From: JAPULR01 sp965238215
Lineage (GTDB): Bacteria > Chloroflexota > Dehalococcoidia > Lucifugimonadales > GCA-2712585
Length of the DNA stretch: 64,000 bases
Assembly (NCBI GenBank): GCA_965238215.1
Contig: OZ250180.1
Location: 806,001-870,000 of the forward strand
Direction: 5' to 3'
Shown: in pieces, positions 44,841 through 53,269 of the stretch
How positions within the stretch are numbered: position 1 is the first letter of the stretch
How the letters are laid out: each line of letters begins with the position of its first letter
Notes under the pieces: model-generated
Databases searched by the model: none
Told to the model about the DNA's origin: nothing
Seen by the model: the letters and a program-made list of their open reading frames with translations, nothing else
Position numbers and translations under genes: made by a program

Positions 44841-45983
44841 ATGAAGATCGCCCTGGTGTCGCCTTACGACTTCACCTGGCCCGGCGGCGTAACCGCCCAT
44901 ATCTCTCAGCTGAGTCACCAGCTGACGGACATGGGCCACTCTGTGAAGATTCTCGCCCCCTTTTCTCCCTCTAGAATCGACGGCCAAGAGCAGAACTTCA
45001 TCCCCCTCGGCCGCAGTGTGCCCATCCCAAGCGGAGGCTCTATCGCCCGCATATCCCTTTCCGCCTGGCTCTACCGGCGGGTGCGTCGCATCCTCCACCA
45101 CGAGAAGTTCGACGTCATCCACCTCCACGAGCCCCTCGCCCCCTACCTGCCCCTCGCAGTGCTCCAATGCTCCAACTCCGTCAACGTCGGCACCTTCCAC
45201 GCCTTCCACGGTAGCACCCGCATGTACCGTTGGAGCAGCCCCTTCCTCAAGCACTGGTTCCAACGCCTCAACGGCCGCATCGCCGTCTCCCCCGCCGCCC
45301 TCAGCCACGTCCAACACTTCTTCCCCCAGGACTACACCATCATCCCTAACGGCATAGACCTGGACTTTTTTGCCGCCGACGTGCCCCCGGTGCCAGAATT
45401 CCGGGACGGAAAAATCAACATCCTCTTTGTGGGCCGCCTCGAAAAACGAAAAGGCCTCCGCTACCTCCTCGACGCCTACAGCCGCCTCAAGTGGGACTTT
45501 CCCAACACCCGCCTCATAGTGGTTGGCCCCGGCAACCCCGACAAATACTGCTACCGCATCCTGGCCGAACGCAGCCTTGAAGACGTCGTCTTCGTAGGAG
45601 CCGTTGACCACAAGATGCTCCCCCGCTACTACCAGACCGCCGACATTTTCTGCTCCCCCGCCATCGGCAAAGAGAGCTTTGGCATCGTCCTGCTGGAAGC
45701 CATGGCCGCCGCAAAGCCCATCGTCGCCTCTCGCATCCAGGGCTACGCCGACGTCGTTACCGACGGTCACCAGGGTCTTCTCACCCCTCCGCAGGACGGC
45801 GAAGGCTTGGCCGCCACCCTCGCCCGCCTGGTCCAAGACCCGGACCTGCGACACAAGCTCGGAGCCAACGGCCGTGCAGACGTCAATCAATACGCTTGGC
45901 AGAAAGTCGCCACCCGCGTCGTAGACTACTATCAGACCACCATGGAAAGGCAGCGAAGTGCAGCAACTGCGAGAACGCCTTAG
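44841..45983 (+). CDS. GT4 family glycosyltransferase, PimA-like
   Basis: 380 aa GT-B glycosyltransferase. N-terminal MKIALVSPYDFTWPGGVTAHISQL, DVIHLHEPLAPYLPLAVL, GRLEKRKGLRYLLDAY and the donor-site ESFGIVLLEAMAAAKPIVAS. It resembles the phosphatidylinositol mannosyltransferase PimA. Its place between ino1 and a CDP-alcohol transferase supports work on an inositol lipid at the inner membrane face, but the sugar is not shown. It overlaps the next gene by 26 bases. Confidence 0.88.
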   Translation: MKIALVSPYDFTWPGGVTAHISQLSHQLTDMGHSVKILAPFSPSRIDGQEQNFIPLGRSVPIPSGGSIARISLSAWLYRRVRRILHHEKFDVIHLHEPLAPYLPLAVLQCSNSVNVGTFHAFHGSTRMYRWSSPFLKHWFQRLNGRIAVSPAALSHVQHFFPQDYTIIPNGIDLDFFAADVPPVPEFRDGKINILFVGRLEKRKGLRYLLDAYSRLKWDFPNTRLIVVGPGNPDKYCYRILAERSLEDVVFVGAVDHKMLPRYYQTADIFCSPAIGKESFGIVLLEAMAAAKPIVASRIQGYADVVTDGHQGLLTPPQDGEGLAATLARLVQDPDLRHKLGANGRADVNQYAWQKVATRVVDYYQTTMERQRSAATARTP

Positions 45984-46566
45984 AAGCCTCAACCTCCGCT
46001 TCGTCGAGGAACCCGGCGCGCGCGCGTTGCAGCATATAGGCTTTACCCCCAACGCCGTCACCCTCTTGGGCTTCCTCGTCACCTGCGTCGCCGCCGTCCT
46101 AGTTGCCATGGGACACCTCCGAATCGGTGCGCTGGTCTTCCTCGCCGGCGGCGCCCTGGACCTCTTCGACGGCGCCCTCGCCCGCCTCTCCAACAAGACT
46201 ACCCCCTTCGGCGCAATGCTCGACTCCCTCATGGACCGCCTCGGCGAAGCCGCTCTCTACCTCGGACTGACCGTCTACGCCCTTAGCGTAGACCCCGATT
46301 CCCGAAACCTGACCCTGTTCATGTCCCTGCTCATCCTCGCCCTCGCCACGTCCCAGGCTGTCAGCTACCTCCGCGCAAAGGGAGAATCGCTAGGCATCGA
46401 CACTCGCACCGGCCTCATGACCCGCCCCGAGCGGGTCGTCATCCTCTTCGTTGGCCTATTCCTGGGCGAGGCAACCATCCTGCTAGCCATGGGGTTCATA
46501 GCCTTCTTCTCCACCTGGACCATGCTCACCCGCCTCATCCACATCTATCGCCACCAACCTAGCTAA
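45958..46566 (+). CDS. CDP-alcohol phosphatidyltransferase (phosphatidylinositol phosphate synthase-like)
   Basis: 202 aa, about six membrane helices. The family signature D-xx-DG-xx-AR-x8-G-xxx-D-xxx-D is complete in LDLFDGALARLSNKTTPFGAMLDSLMDR. It would join CDP-diacylglycerol with an alcohol, here most likely inositol 1-phosphate from the ino1 product (inference from context). GTG start inside the end of the glycosyltransferase gene. Confidence 0.9.
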   Translation: MQQLRERLRSLNLRFVEEPGARALQHIGFTPNAVTLLGFLVTCVAAVLVAMGHLRIGALVFLAGGALDLFDGALARLSNKTTPFGAMLDSLMDRLGEAALYLGLTVYALSVDPDSRNLTLFMSLLILALATSQAVSYLRAKGESLGIDTRTGLMTRPERVVILFVGLFLGEATILLAMGFIAFFSTWTMLTRLIHIYRHQPS

Positions 46567-46615
46567 CGCCCATAGCTTGATGTAAACTATCGACATTCAA
46601 CCCTGAGGAGGGCGG

Positions 46616-47317
46616 ATGAACCTCATATCGCATCAGAACAGGGCAGACCTCAAGCGCAGGTTCCGCAAAGAACTCAAGCGGGACGTTACCCTCAAGTTCT
46701 TCACCACTACCACCTCCTCCACCCTCGTCCTTCCGGGTAGAGAATGCCCCACCTGTCCTCAAGCCCAGGAACTCTTGGAAGTAACCACCGCCCTTTCCCC
46801 CAAGCTCAACCTGGAGACTTACGACTACTTCTCGGACATCGACGAGCGCGACAGGTGCGGCGTCGAACGCATCCCCGCCATCGTCATGGAATCCGAGCGG
46901 GGCAGCATGATCAAGTATTACGGCGTGCCCGCGGGCTACGAATTTGGCCTCCTCGTTCAGGACATCATCACCCTTTCCAGAAAAGTCAGCCCCCTCATGC
47001 TCCCTACCCGCCGCGCCTTGCGAACGGTGAACCGTCCCGTACACATTCAGGTCTTCGTCACACCCTCTTGACAGTTTTGCCCGGAGGTGGCCAGGTTGGC
47101 CCACGCAATGGCCCTGGAGAACAAGCTCATCACCGCCGACGTCGTGGAGGTTCGGGAGTTCCCGAACCTCGCTCGCCAGTACAACGTTTCATCCGTCCCC
47201 CAGACCGTCATCAACCGGATGATAGAGTTCACCGGCGCCATCCCCGAAGATCAGTTTCTGGAGAAGGTGATGCAGGTCGGCTACGAAGACCCTGAAGTCT
47301 CTCAGAATGGAGTCTGA
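46616..47317 (+). CDS. Protein disulfide oxidoreductase (two thioredoxin folds), candidate selenoprotein with in-frame UGA
   Basis: One frame of 233 codons from ATG 46616 (GGAGGG ahead) to 47317, interrupted only by TGA at 47069-47071. The N-terminal thioredoxin-like domain has CPTC (REC-PTC-PQAQ). The C-terminal domain reads HIQVFVTPS-UGA-QFCPEVARLA, so codon 152 takes the place of the first Cys of a CxxC site. The rest (EFPNLARQYNVSSVPQTVINRM, with the cis-Pro VP) is intact. The layout matches PDO/glutaredoxin-like proteins. A SECIS-like hairpin follows at once. A TGC to TGA mutation is the alternative. It overlaps ribH by 11 bases. Confidence 0.75.
47069..47108 (+). promoter_or_regulatory. 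Candidate bacterial SECIS element
   Basis: After the UGA (47069-47071), GTGGCC (47087-47092) pairs with GGCC-C-AC (47098-47104, one bulged C), closing the loop AGGUU (47093-47097). A lower stem pairs UUGC (47077-47080) with GCAA (47105-47108) across a six-base one-sided bulge. The loop starts 21 bases after UGA, inside the range for bacterial SECIS, and AGGU resembles the E. coli fdhF loop AGGUCU. Confidence 0.6.
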
Positions 47318-47798
47318 CCCGACCTTGCCTGAAGAGTTGATTGGCGGACGCGACGGACGAGGGCTCAAGATAGCAATCGTCGTGTCCAGGTTCAATAAAG
47401 ACATCACCTCCAAGCTCCTCCAGGGTGCCCTCCAGGCCCTGAAGGATTGCGGCGTCAACGACACGAACGTCACCGTCGTCTGGGTTCCCGGGGCCCTCGA
47501 ATTGGGCGTCGCCGCTATCACTCTTGCCAAGTCCGGCCGCTTTCACGCCCTCGTCGCCCTGGGCTGCGTAATCAAGGGAGAAACCGGCCACTACGATGTC
47601 GTCGTTACCCAGGGCACAGGTGCCCTCACGCAGGTCTCTCTCAAGACCGGCATACCCATTGGTATGGGCGTCATAACCACCCAAAACGAGGATCAGGCCA
47701 TGAACCGCGCCGGCGGATCCCGCGGCAACAAGGGCTCCGATGCCGCCATGGCCGCCGTTGAAATGGCCAACCTTATTAAGCTCATCAAGAACCCCTGA
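47307..47798 (+). CDS. ribH: 6,7-dimethyl-8-ribityllumazine synthase
   Basis: 163 aa. KIAIVVSRFNKDITSKLLQGA, VWVPGALELGVAA, ALGCVIKGETGHYDVV, and GVITTQNEDQAMNRAGG with the NKG(S)DAA motif. It makes the penultimate riboflavin intermediate and completes the pathway whose other genes lie at 23888-26854. Start ATG 47307, overlapping the oxidoreductase by 11 bases. Confidence 0.95.
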   Translation: MESDPTLPEELIGGRDGRGLKIAIVVSRFNKDITSKLLQGALQALKDCGVNDTNVTVVWVPGALELGVAAITLAKSGRFHALVALGCVIKGETGHYDVVVTQGTGALTQVSLKTGIPIGMGVITTQNEDQAMNRAGGSRGNKGSDAAMAAVEMANLIKLIKNP

Positions 47799-47811
47799 AG
47801 GAGTACCCCCA

Positions 47812-48267
47812 ATGTCCCTAAAGGAAAAGCTCCAGTCGGACTTGCACCAGGCCATGCGCGCCAGGGATCGGGTGCGCCTGTCCGTCATCCGTATGCTGAG
47901 AAGCAGCATAGGCTACGAGGAGATCGACAAGAAGCGTGCGCTGGACGACTCCGCCGTCCTAGACATCGTCTCCCGCCAGGTGCGCCAGCGACACGAGAGC
48001 ATCCAGATATACAAGGACGCCAACCGGCAGGAACTGGTGGACAAAGAAACTCAGGAACTCCACATCCTGCAGGAATACCTCCCCGCCCAGCTCACCGACG
48101 ACGAGTTGACCGCCCTCGCCCAAGACATCATTCAGAAAGTGGGAGCATCCGGTCCCCGCGACAAGGGGCGCGTCATGGGGCGTCTCATGCCCCAGGTGCG
48201 CGGCAAAGCCCAGGGCGGCGACGTCAACCGCATCGTAACCGCCCTCCTCTCCGCCCTGGAAGCCTAA
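47812..48267 (+). CDS. GatB/YqeY domain-containing protein
   Basis: 151 aa. It starts MSLKEKLQSDLHQAMRARDRVRLSVIRMLRSSI and ends GRVMGRLMPQVRGKAQGGDVNRIVTALL, the YqeY pattern related to the tRNA-binding tail domain of GatB. The role is unsettled in the family. GGAG lies ten bases ahead of the ATG. 13 bp after ribH. Confidence 0.92.
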   Translation: MSLKEKLQSDLHQAMRARDRVRLSVIRMLRSSIGYEEIDKKRALDDSAVLDIVSRQVRQRHESIQIYKDANRQELVDKETQELHILQEYLPAQLTDDELTALAQDIIQKVGASGPRDKGRVMGRLMPQVRGKAQGGDVNRIVTALLSALEA

Positions 48268-48698
48268 CCTCATGCCCCCCAGCCAGTCATTCCGCCCCTT
48301 TTTGCCTGTCATCCCAAGTCCCCTGCCCCATGTCATTCCGAGTCCCTCGAGGAATCGCGCCATCCCACGCTTAACCTCCCTACACCCAACCATTCCCCGT
48401 AGGGGCGGCCCTTGTGTCCGCCCGCTCCGTCATTCCACGTCCCCCCATGCCCCAACCCCCCTCCCACCCCCATTATTCCCGTTCCCATTCCGTTGTTCCC
48501 GCGAAGACGGGAACCCATCCCCTCCTTCCTACCCCCACCTGTCATTCCGAGTCCCTCGAGGAATCTCGTCACCCACGCCTCCGTTATTCCCCCGAAGGCG
48601 GGAATCGATCCCCTCCTCCCTTCCGCTGATGCCTAACCCCATCCCCCAACCCTACCCACCCCCAAAAGTCCCTTCCCCCTTGATGGGGGAAGGTTAGG
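48268..48698. repeat. Intergenic repeat field upstream of purQ
   Basis: No gene. CATTCCGAGTCCCTCGAGGA units at about 48333 and 48543, a hairpin unit at 48399-48424 (GGGGCGGCCCTTGTGTCCGC), GGGAACCCATCC-type units at 48492 and 48584, and a CCCTTGATGGGGGAAGGTTA unit from 48670 that runs into the start of purQ. Confidence 0.75.
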
Positions 48699-49472
48699 AT
48701 GGGGGTGAGTCCCGTGTCCGACAACATTCTCCCCCGTAGGGGCAGTTCTACAACCGCCCTCCCCCAGGGAAACAAAAAAAACTTCGGCATAGTCGTCTTC
48801 CCCGGCTCTTGGAGCGACGGCGATTGCCACCACGCCCTCGGTGCAGTCCTCGGCCAACAGGCCCGCTATCTCTGGCACAAGGACGACTCCTTCTCCGACG
48901 TGGACTGCGTCATCCTTCCCGGCGGCTTCTCCTACGGCGACTACCTCCGCCCCGGTGCCATCGCCCGCCTATCGCCCATCATGGCCGCCATAGCCCAATT
49001 CGCCGCCGACGGCGGTCTCGTGTTGGGCATCTGCAACGGCTTCCAGATGCTCTGCGAGGCAGGTCTCCTCCCCGGCGTCCTCATGCGAAACAACCACCTT
49101 CAATTCCGCTGCCAGTGGACCCACCTCCGGGTCGAGCGACACGACACCCCCTTCACCCGCTCCTGCACCCCGGGCCAAGTCCTCCACATCCCCATCTCCC
49201 ACGGGGAGGGCAGCTACTACGCTGACAACTTGACTTTGGAATCCCTGGAGGCCGACGGCAGAGTGCTCTTTCGCTACACAACCCCCGAAGGCGAAGCCAC
49301 CCCCGCCTCCAACCCCAACGGCTCCCTGAACAACATCGCCGGCATCACCAACCGGGCCGGCAACGTTCTGGGCATGATGCCCCATCCCGAACGTTGCTGT
49401 GAGGAAATTATGGGCGGCGTAGACGGCCTATCGATCTTCGGCTCAATCATCAAAAGCCTGGCACTGAAGTAA
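48699..49472 (+). CDS. purQ: Phosphoribosylformylglycinamidine synthase I (glutaminase subunit)
   Basis: Class I glutamine amidotransferase feeding ammonia to PurL in purine synthesis. Catalytic Cys in GICNGFQML, His/Glu in PHPERC, and N-terminal FGIVVFPGSWSDGDCHHAL. The family normally starts directly at FGIVVFPG. Here no start codon exists between that point and ATG 48699 or GTG 48705 and 48714, so the first 27 residues are encoded by intergenic repeat sequence, including a hairpin unit at about 48736. The exact start is uncertain. 257 aa as given. Confidence 0.9.
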   Translation: MGVSPVSDNILPRRGSSTTALPQGNKKNFGIVVFPGSWSDGDCHHALGAVLGQQARYLWHKDDSFSDVDCVILPGGFSYGDYLRPGAIARLSPIMAAIAQFAADGGLVLGICNGFQMLCEAGLLPGVLMRNNHLQFRCQWTHLRVERHDTPFTRSCTPGQVLHIPISHGEGSYYADNLTLESLEADGRVLFRYTTPEGEATPASNPNGSLNNIAGITNRAGNVLGMMPHPERCCEEIMGGVDGLSIFGSIIKSLALK

Positions 49473-49536
49473 CAGTCATGCCCCGCCGTCCCCAAATCAC
49501 TGAAACCCCGAAGAACACCGCGCAACAGAGGAAAAA

Positions 49537-49977
49537 ATGTCCCTAGCCATTGTTTTCGGCCTTCTCGCCGCCATAGGCTTCGGCTCCAGCGCCGTCCTCG
49601 CTCGCTTGGGCCTCCAGCGCATCCCCCCGACTTTTGGCGTCTTCCTATCACTAAGCACCGGCTTCCTCCTCACCTTTGCCCTGTCCATTGCTCTCCACTT
49701 CCGCGACATCCTGGACCTGACACCGCGAGCCTTCCTCTGGTTCCTCTTCTTCGCCATCATCACCTTCCCCCTGGCCCGCCTCTTCAACTACACCGCCATT
49801 AGCTTGGCAGGAGCCTCCCGCTCCTCCCCTATGCTCGCCGTTAGCCCCATCTTCGCCACCCTCCTGGCCCTCATCGCCCTCGGCGAAAGGCCCAACCTCC
49901 TAATCGGCCTTGGCATCCTTGTCTCCGTCCTAGGCATGGTCCTCATTGTCAGCGAGAAGCGTTCCGATGCAGCTTAA
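49537..49977 (+). CDS. EamA-type half transporter, first of a pair
   Basis: 146 aa with about five membrane helices: MSLAIVFGLLAAIGFGSSAVLARLGL to LGILVSVLGMVLIVSEKR. It equals the N-terminal half of a ten-helix DMT/EamA transporter. AGAGGAAAAA precedes the ATG. It overlaps the second half-gene by 11 bases in another frame. Either a real two-gene heterodimer or one frameshifted gene. Confidence 0.78.
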   Translation: MSLAIVFGLLAAIGFGSSAVLARLGLQRIPPTFGVFLSLSTGFLLTFALSIALHFRDILDLTPRAFLWFLFFAIITFPLARLFNYTAISLAGASRSSPMLAVSPIFATLLALIALGERPNLLIGLGILVSVLGMVLIVSEKRSDAA

Positions 49978-50437
49978 TCTCGTCGGACAGCGAAGAATCC
50001 TCGCCGGGCTCGCCCTTGCCCTCGCAGCCGCCGCTCTGTACGGAGGCAGCAGCGTCATCGCCAAGAAGGCCATAACGGAAGAAAACATTCCTCCCGTCGT
50101 ATTCACCTCTTTCTCCCTGCTCATCGGCGCCGCCCTCGTCTTTCTGCTATTTCACCGCGGCTACAACTTCAAGTCAGGCTTACCCCGCAAATATGTGGGC
50201 TTCTTCATGGCTGCTGGCATCACCTCAGGCTGCGCCGTAACCCTCTTGACCTTGGCTGTCACCCGCGCCCCCATCGCCGTCGTCACCCCCCTGGCCTCCC
50301 TAAACCCCCTGGTGACCCTCGCCTTGACTCACCTCTTCCTCCAGCAGTTGGAGCGCGTCACGCCTCGCGTCGTCCTTGGGACCGTCTTTGCCGTTTCCGG
50401 CGTCATACTCGTAGTCCTGGGAAGCGTTCAGCTATGA
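49967..50437 (+). CDS. EamA-type half transporter, second of a pair
   Basis: 156 aa from ATG 49967, about five membrane helices: ILAGLALALAAAALYGGSSVIAKKAI, ending VFAVSGVILVVLGSVQL. It corresponds to the C-terminal half of a DMT transporter and has its own complete EamA repeat. It overlaps purL by four bases (ATGA), which suggests active coupled translation, not decay. Substrate unknown; the place between purQ and purL is striking. Confidence 0.78.
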   Translation: MQLNLVGQRRILAGLALALAAAALYGGSSVIAKKAITEENIPPVVFTSFSLLIGAALVFLLFHRGYNFKSGLPRKYVGFFMAAGITSGCAVTLLTLAVTRAPIAVVTPLASLNPLVTLALTHLFLQQLERVTPRVVLGTVFAVSGVILVVLGSVQL

Positions 50438-52659
50438 GTCCTCGTTCGAAGGATGAGTTGGCGGAACTGGCCCTCACGCCGGAGGAGTATCGCCGCATTG
50501 TCGACCTCCTTGACCGCGAGCCCAACGACCTTGAACTCGGCATCTTCAGTGCTCTTTGGAGCGAACATTGCGGCTACAAGCACTCCAAACCCCTGCTGCG
50601 GCTTCTTCCCTCCGCTGGCCCCCGCGTCCTGCTGGAACTTGGCCAGGAGAACGCCGGAGCCGTCGACATTGGTGACGGCCTCGCCGTGGTGTTCAAGATT
50701 GAGTCCCACAACCATCCCTCCGCCGTTGAACCCCTCCAGGGAGCCGCCACCGGCGTGGGCGGTATCGTGCGAGACATCCTCGCCATGGGCGCCCGTCCCA
50801 TCGCCCTCCTCAACTCCCTCCGATTCGGCCCCCTCGACGATCCCAGCAATCGCCACCTCTTCAAAGGCGTTGTGGGCGGCATCTCCTGGTACGGCAACTG
50901 CATCGGCGTCCCCGACGTCGGCGGCGAAATCGCCTTCTCAAAGACCTACTCCGGCAACCCCCTCGTCAACGCCCTCTGTGTTGGCCTCGTAGAAAAAGAC
51001 AATCTGCTCAGCGCAACCGTTGGCTCCCAGGACAACCTTCTCATCCTCACCGGCTCCGCCACCGGTCGCGACGGCATCCACGGCGCTTCTACCCTCGCCT
51101 CGCGCACCTTCGAGTCCGACGAGGAGATGCGCCCCACCGTGCAGGTGGGCAACCCCTTCCTGGAAAAGGTCCTCATTGAAGCCTGCCTGGAAGCCGCCGC
51201 TTCCGGCGCTCTGGTTGGCCTTCAGGACCTGGGCGCCGCTGGCCTCAGCGGCTCCACCATCGAAGCGGCAGACCGGGGTGGCCGCGGCCTCCGCCTCGAT
51301 GTCTCCCGAGTGCACCGGCGCGAAGACGCCATGACCCCCTACGAAGTCATGCTCTCCGAATCTCAGGAGCGCATGCTCCTCATTGTCCATCCCGAAGCCA
51401 CAAAGAAAATCACCGACATACTGGAGAAGTGGGACCTGCCCTGGATTGAGCTCGGCCAAGTCGAAGACGGAGATCGCGCCCGCATCTTCGATGGCAAACT
51501 GCCCGTCGCGGACCTCCCCGTGAAGGCCCTCACCCAACCCATGCTCTACTGGCTGGAAGGCACACCCTCCCCCGAATCCGAAGAAGCCGCCGCCTACCCC
51601 ATGGACCGGCTTCCCCTTCCCGACTCCTCGCCCAACGAGACCCTTCTCAAGCTGCTCAAATCCCCCAACATAGCCTCCAAGGAGGCCGTCTACCGCCAGT
51701 ACGACTCCCAAGTCCAGACCAACACCGTCCTCACCCCCGGCCGCGCAGACGCCGCCCTGCTCCGAATCAAGGGGACCTCCAAAGGCCTCGCCCTAGCCAC
51801 CGACGGCAACGGCCGGTACTGCTGGCTCGACCCCTTCACCGGCGGCGCCATCGCCGTCGCCGAAGCCTCCCGCAACGTCTCCTGCGTCGGCGCAGAACCC
51901 ATCGCCCTCACCGACTGCCTCAACTTCGGCAACCCGCAGCGCCCCGAAATCTACCACCAGTTGGAGCAATGCATCAGAGGAATGGCCGAAGCCTGCCGCA
52001 CCCTTAACCTCCCTATCGTCAGCGGCAACGTCAGCCTCTACAACGAGACCCGCGGCGAGGCGGTGTTCCCCACCCCCGTAGTCGGAGCTCTGGGTCTGAC
52101 TCACAACGTGGAACGTCGCGCCGGCGCCGGCTTCCAAAAACCGGGCCACCTCGTCGTCCTTCTGGGAACCGTTGCCATAGAAGGCCGGTGCGAGAGCCTG
52201 GCTGGCAGCGAGTATCTGGAAATATTCCACGGCCTCATAGCCGGCAATCCCTCCATAGACCTGGCCCTGGAAGCGAAAGCCCAATCCCTCTGTCGCCGCG
52301 CCATCGCCAAAGACATAATAACCTCCGCCCACGACTGCTCCGACGGCGGGCTCGCCGTGGCCATCGCCGAATCTTGTATCCTCGGCGGCATCGGCTTCAC
52401 CGGCAGCTTCGACGTCGAAGGACGATGGGATGCTGCCCTTTTCGGAGAAACCCAGTCCCGCATCCTCGTTTCCACCCCACCCCAAGAACTCCCCCGGCTT
52501 CAAGCCCTGGCCGAAGATATGAAGGTCCCCTTAACCCTGCTGGGCAAAGTTGGCGGAGATAGAATCACCATGCCCGGCCCTATCGACCTTGCCCTCAAGG
52601 ATGCGGCCTCAGCTTGGCGTAACAGCCTCGAAAACGCCCTCTCGGGCCACCGCCCCTAA
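50434..52659 (+). CDS. purL: Phosphoribosylformylglycinamidine synthase II
   Basis: 741 aa ATP-dependent amidotransferase of purine synthesis, small (PurS-dependent) form. Motifs: IFSALWSEHCGYKHSKPLL, FKIESHNHPSAVEP, GGIVRDILAMGARPIALLNSLRFG, DLGAAGLSGSTIEAA and TSAHDCSDGGLAVAIAES. It works with PurQ upstream; no purS was seen in the window. Start overlaps the half-transporter by four bases. Confidence 0.95.
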   Translation: MSPRSKDELAELALTPEEYRRIVDLLDREPNDLELGIFSALWSEHCGYKHSKPLLRLLPSAGPRVLLELGQENAGAVDIGDGLAVVFKIESHNHPSAVEPLQGAATGVGGIVRDILAMGARPIALLNSLRFGPLDDPSNRHLFKGVVGGISWYGNCIGVPDVGGEIAFSKTYSGNPLVNALCVGLVEKDNLLSATVGSQDNLLILTGSATGRDGIHGASTLASRTFESDEEMRPTVQVGNPFLEKVLIEACLEAAASGALVGLQDLGAAGLSGSTIEAADRGGRGLRLDVSRVHRREDAMTPYEVMLSESQERMLLIVHPEATKKITDILEKWDLPWIELGQVEDGDRARIFDGKLPVADLPVKALTQPMLYWLEGTPSPESEEAAAYPMDRLPLPDSSPNETLLKLLKSPNIASKEAVYRQYDSQVQTNTVLTPGRADAALLRIKGTSKGLALATDGNGRYCWLDPFTGGAIAVAEASRNVSCVGAEPIALTDCLNFGNPQRPEIYHQLEQCIRGMAEACRTLNLPIVSGNVSLYNETRGEAVFPTPVVGALGLTHNVERRAGAGFQKPGHLVVLLGTVAIEGRCESLAGSEYLEIFHGLIAGNPSIDLALEAKAQSLCRRAIAKDIITSAHDCSDGGLAVAIAESCILGGIGFTGSFDVEGRWDAALFGETQSRILVSTPPQELPRLQALAEDMKVPLTLLGKVGGDRITMPGPIDLALKDAASAWRNSLENALSGHRP

Positions 52660-52691
52660 TCGGCGCAACCCCACATCCCCGCTACCTCTTC

Positions 52692-52716
52692 CGTAGGGGC
52701 GGTTCGGGAACCGCCC
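52692..52716. repeat. Hairpin repeat between purL and the PH-domain gene
   Basis: GGCGGTTCGGGAACCGCC follows CGTAGG; a single copy between two convergent genes, where it could also help end transcription. Confidence 0.7.
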
Positions 52717-52790
52717 TTTCCCCTCCCACTCGTCGCCCCACGCTCAACGTCTGCCTCAAAACCAACACCCTCTCCCAAAACCCCCCACGC

Positions 52791-53237
52791 CTAAGCCGCC
52801 GGCCAAGCCCCCTGATTTCGCCGCCACGCGCTCTCCAGTTTCTCATGGAACTGCCTGGGATGCAGTGGATGAAGCCCCAGCACGCCACCCCGTGCCAGAT
52901 GTATGCGTATCTCCGTGCCCAGTGCGTGCGATCTAACTTCGATGTTCGAAATCTCTGGATACCTCATAACCCTAATCCGCGGTCGCCCGTACACCACCGC
53001 CAGCCCCCCTTCGTAGACCTCATACCTACGCGGCGCCATCAGCCAGTGTCCTCCCGCCAACAGCACCCCAAGAGCCAGCAATACCACCACGTCGAGAGAC
53101 CTGTTCGCCCAGGAACCTGAGCCAAAGGCAAGGGAGAGAACAGCCGCCACCAACAGAAGCAGCCCCAAATACCACATGAAATGGGAGAGGAAGGTGCTCC
53201 TGTGCTGTTCGCTGTAAATTAGCTCCGATGCAATCAC
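52791..53237 (-). CDS. Membrane protein with bacterial PH-like domain
   Basis: 148 aa. Two membrane helices (about residues 20-40 and 48-66: LGLLLLVAAVLSLAF and VVVLLALGVLLAGGHWL) are followed by a PH-like strand set, RRYEVYEGGLAVVYGRPRIRVMRYPEISNIEVRSHALGTEIRI. Similar small proteins are of unknown role. Convergent with purL. Confidence 0.72.
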   Translation of the reverse strand: MIASELIYSEQHRSTFLSHFMWYLGLLLLVAAVLSLAFGSGSWANRSLDVVVLLALGVLLAGGHWLMAPRRYEVYEGGLAVVYGRPRIRVMRYPEISNIEVRSHALGTEIRIHLARGGVLGLHPLHPRQFHEKLESAWRRNQGAWPAA

Positions 53238-53269
53238 GACGATATTTTATCATACCTCGCGCTTCCCTT

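Noticed and set aside
44784..46232. 482-codon minus-strand frame opposite the glycosyltransferase
   Set aside because: Shadow of two well-supported genes on the plus strand; no motif, Val/Gly/Asp-rich as expected for such shadows.
47087..47317. Independent small gene beginning at GTG 47087
   Set aside because: It lacks the first strand of a thioredoxin fold; that strand is encoded in frame just before the TGA, so both parts are one gene.
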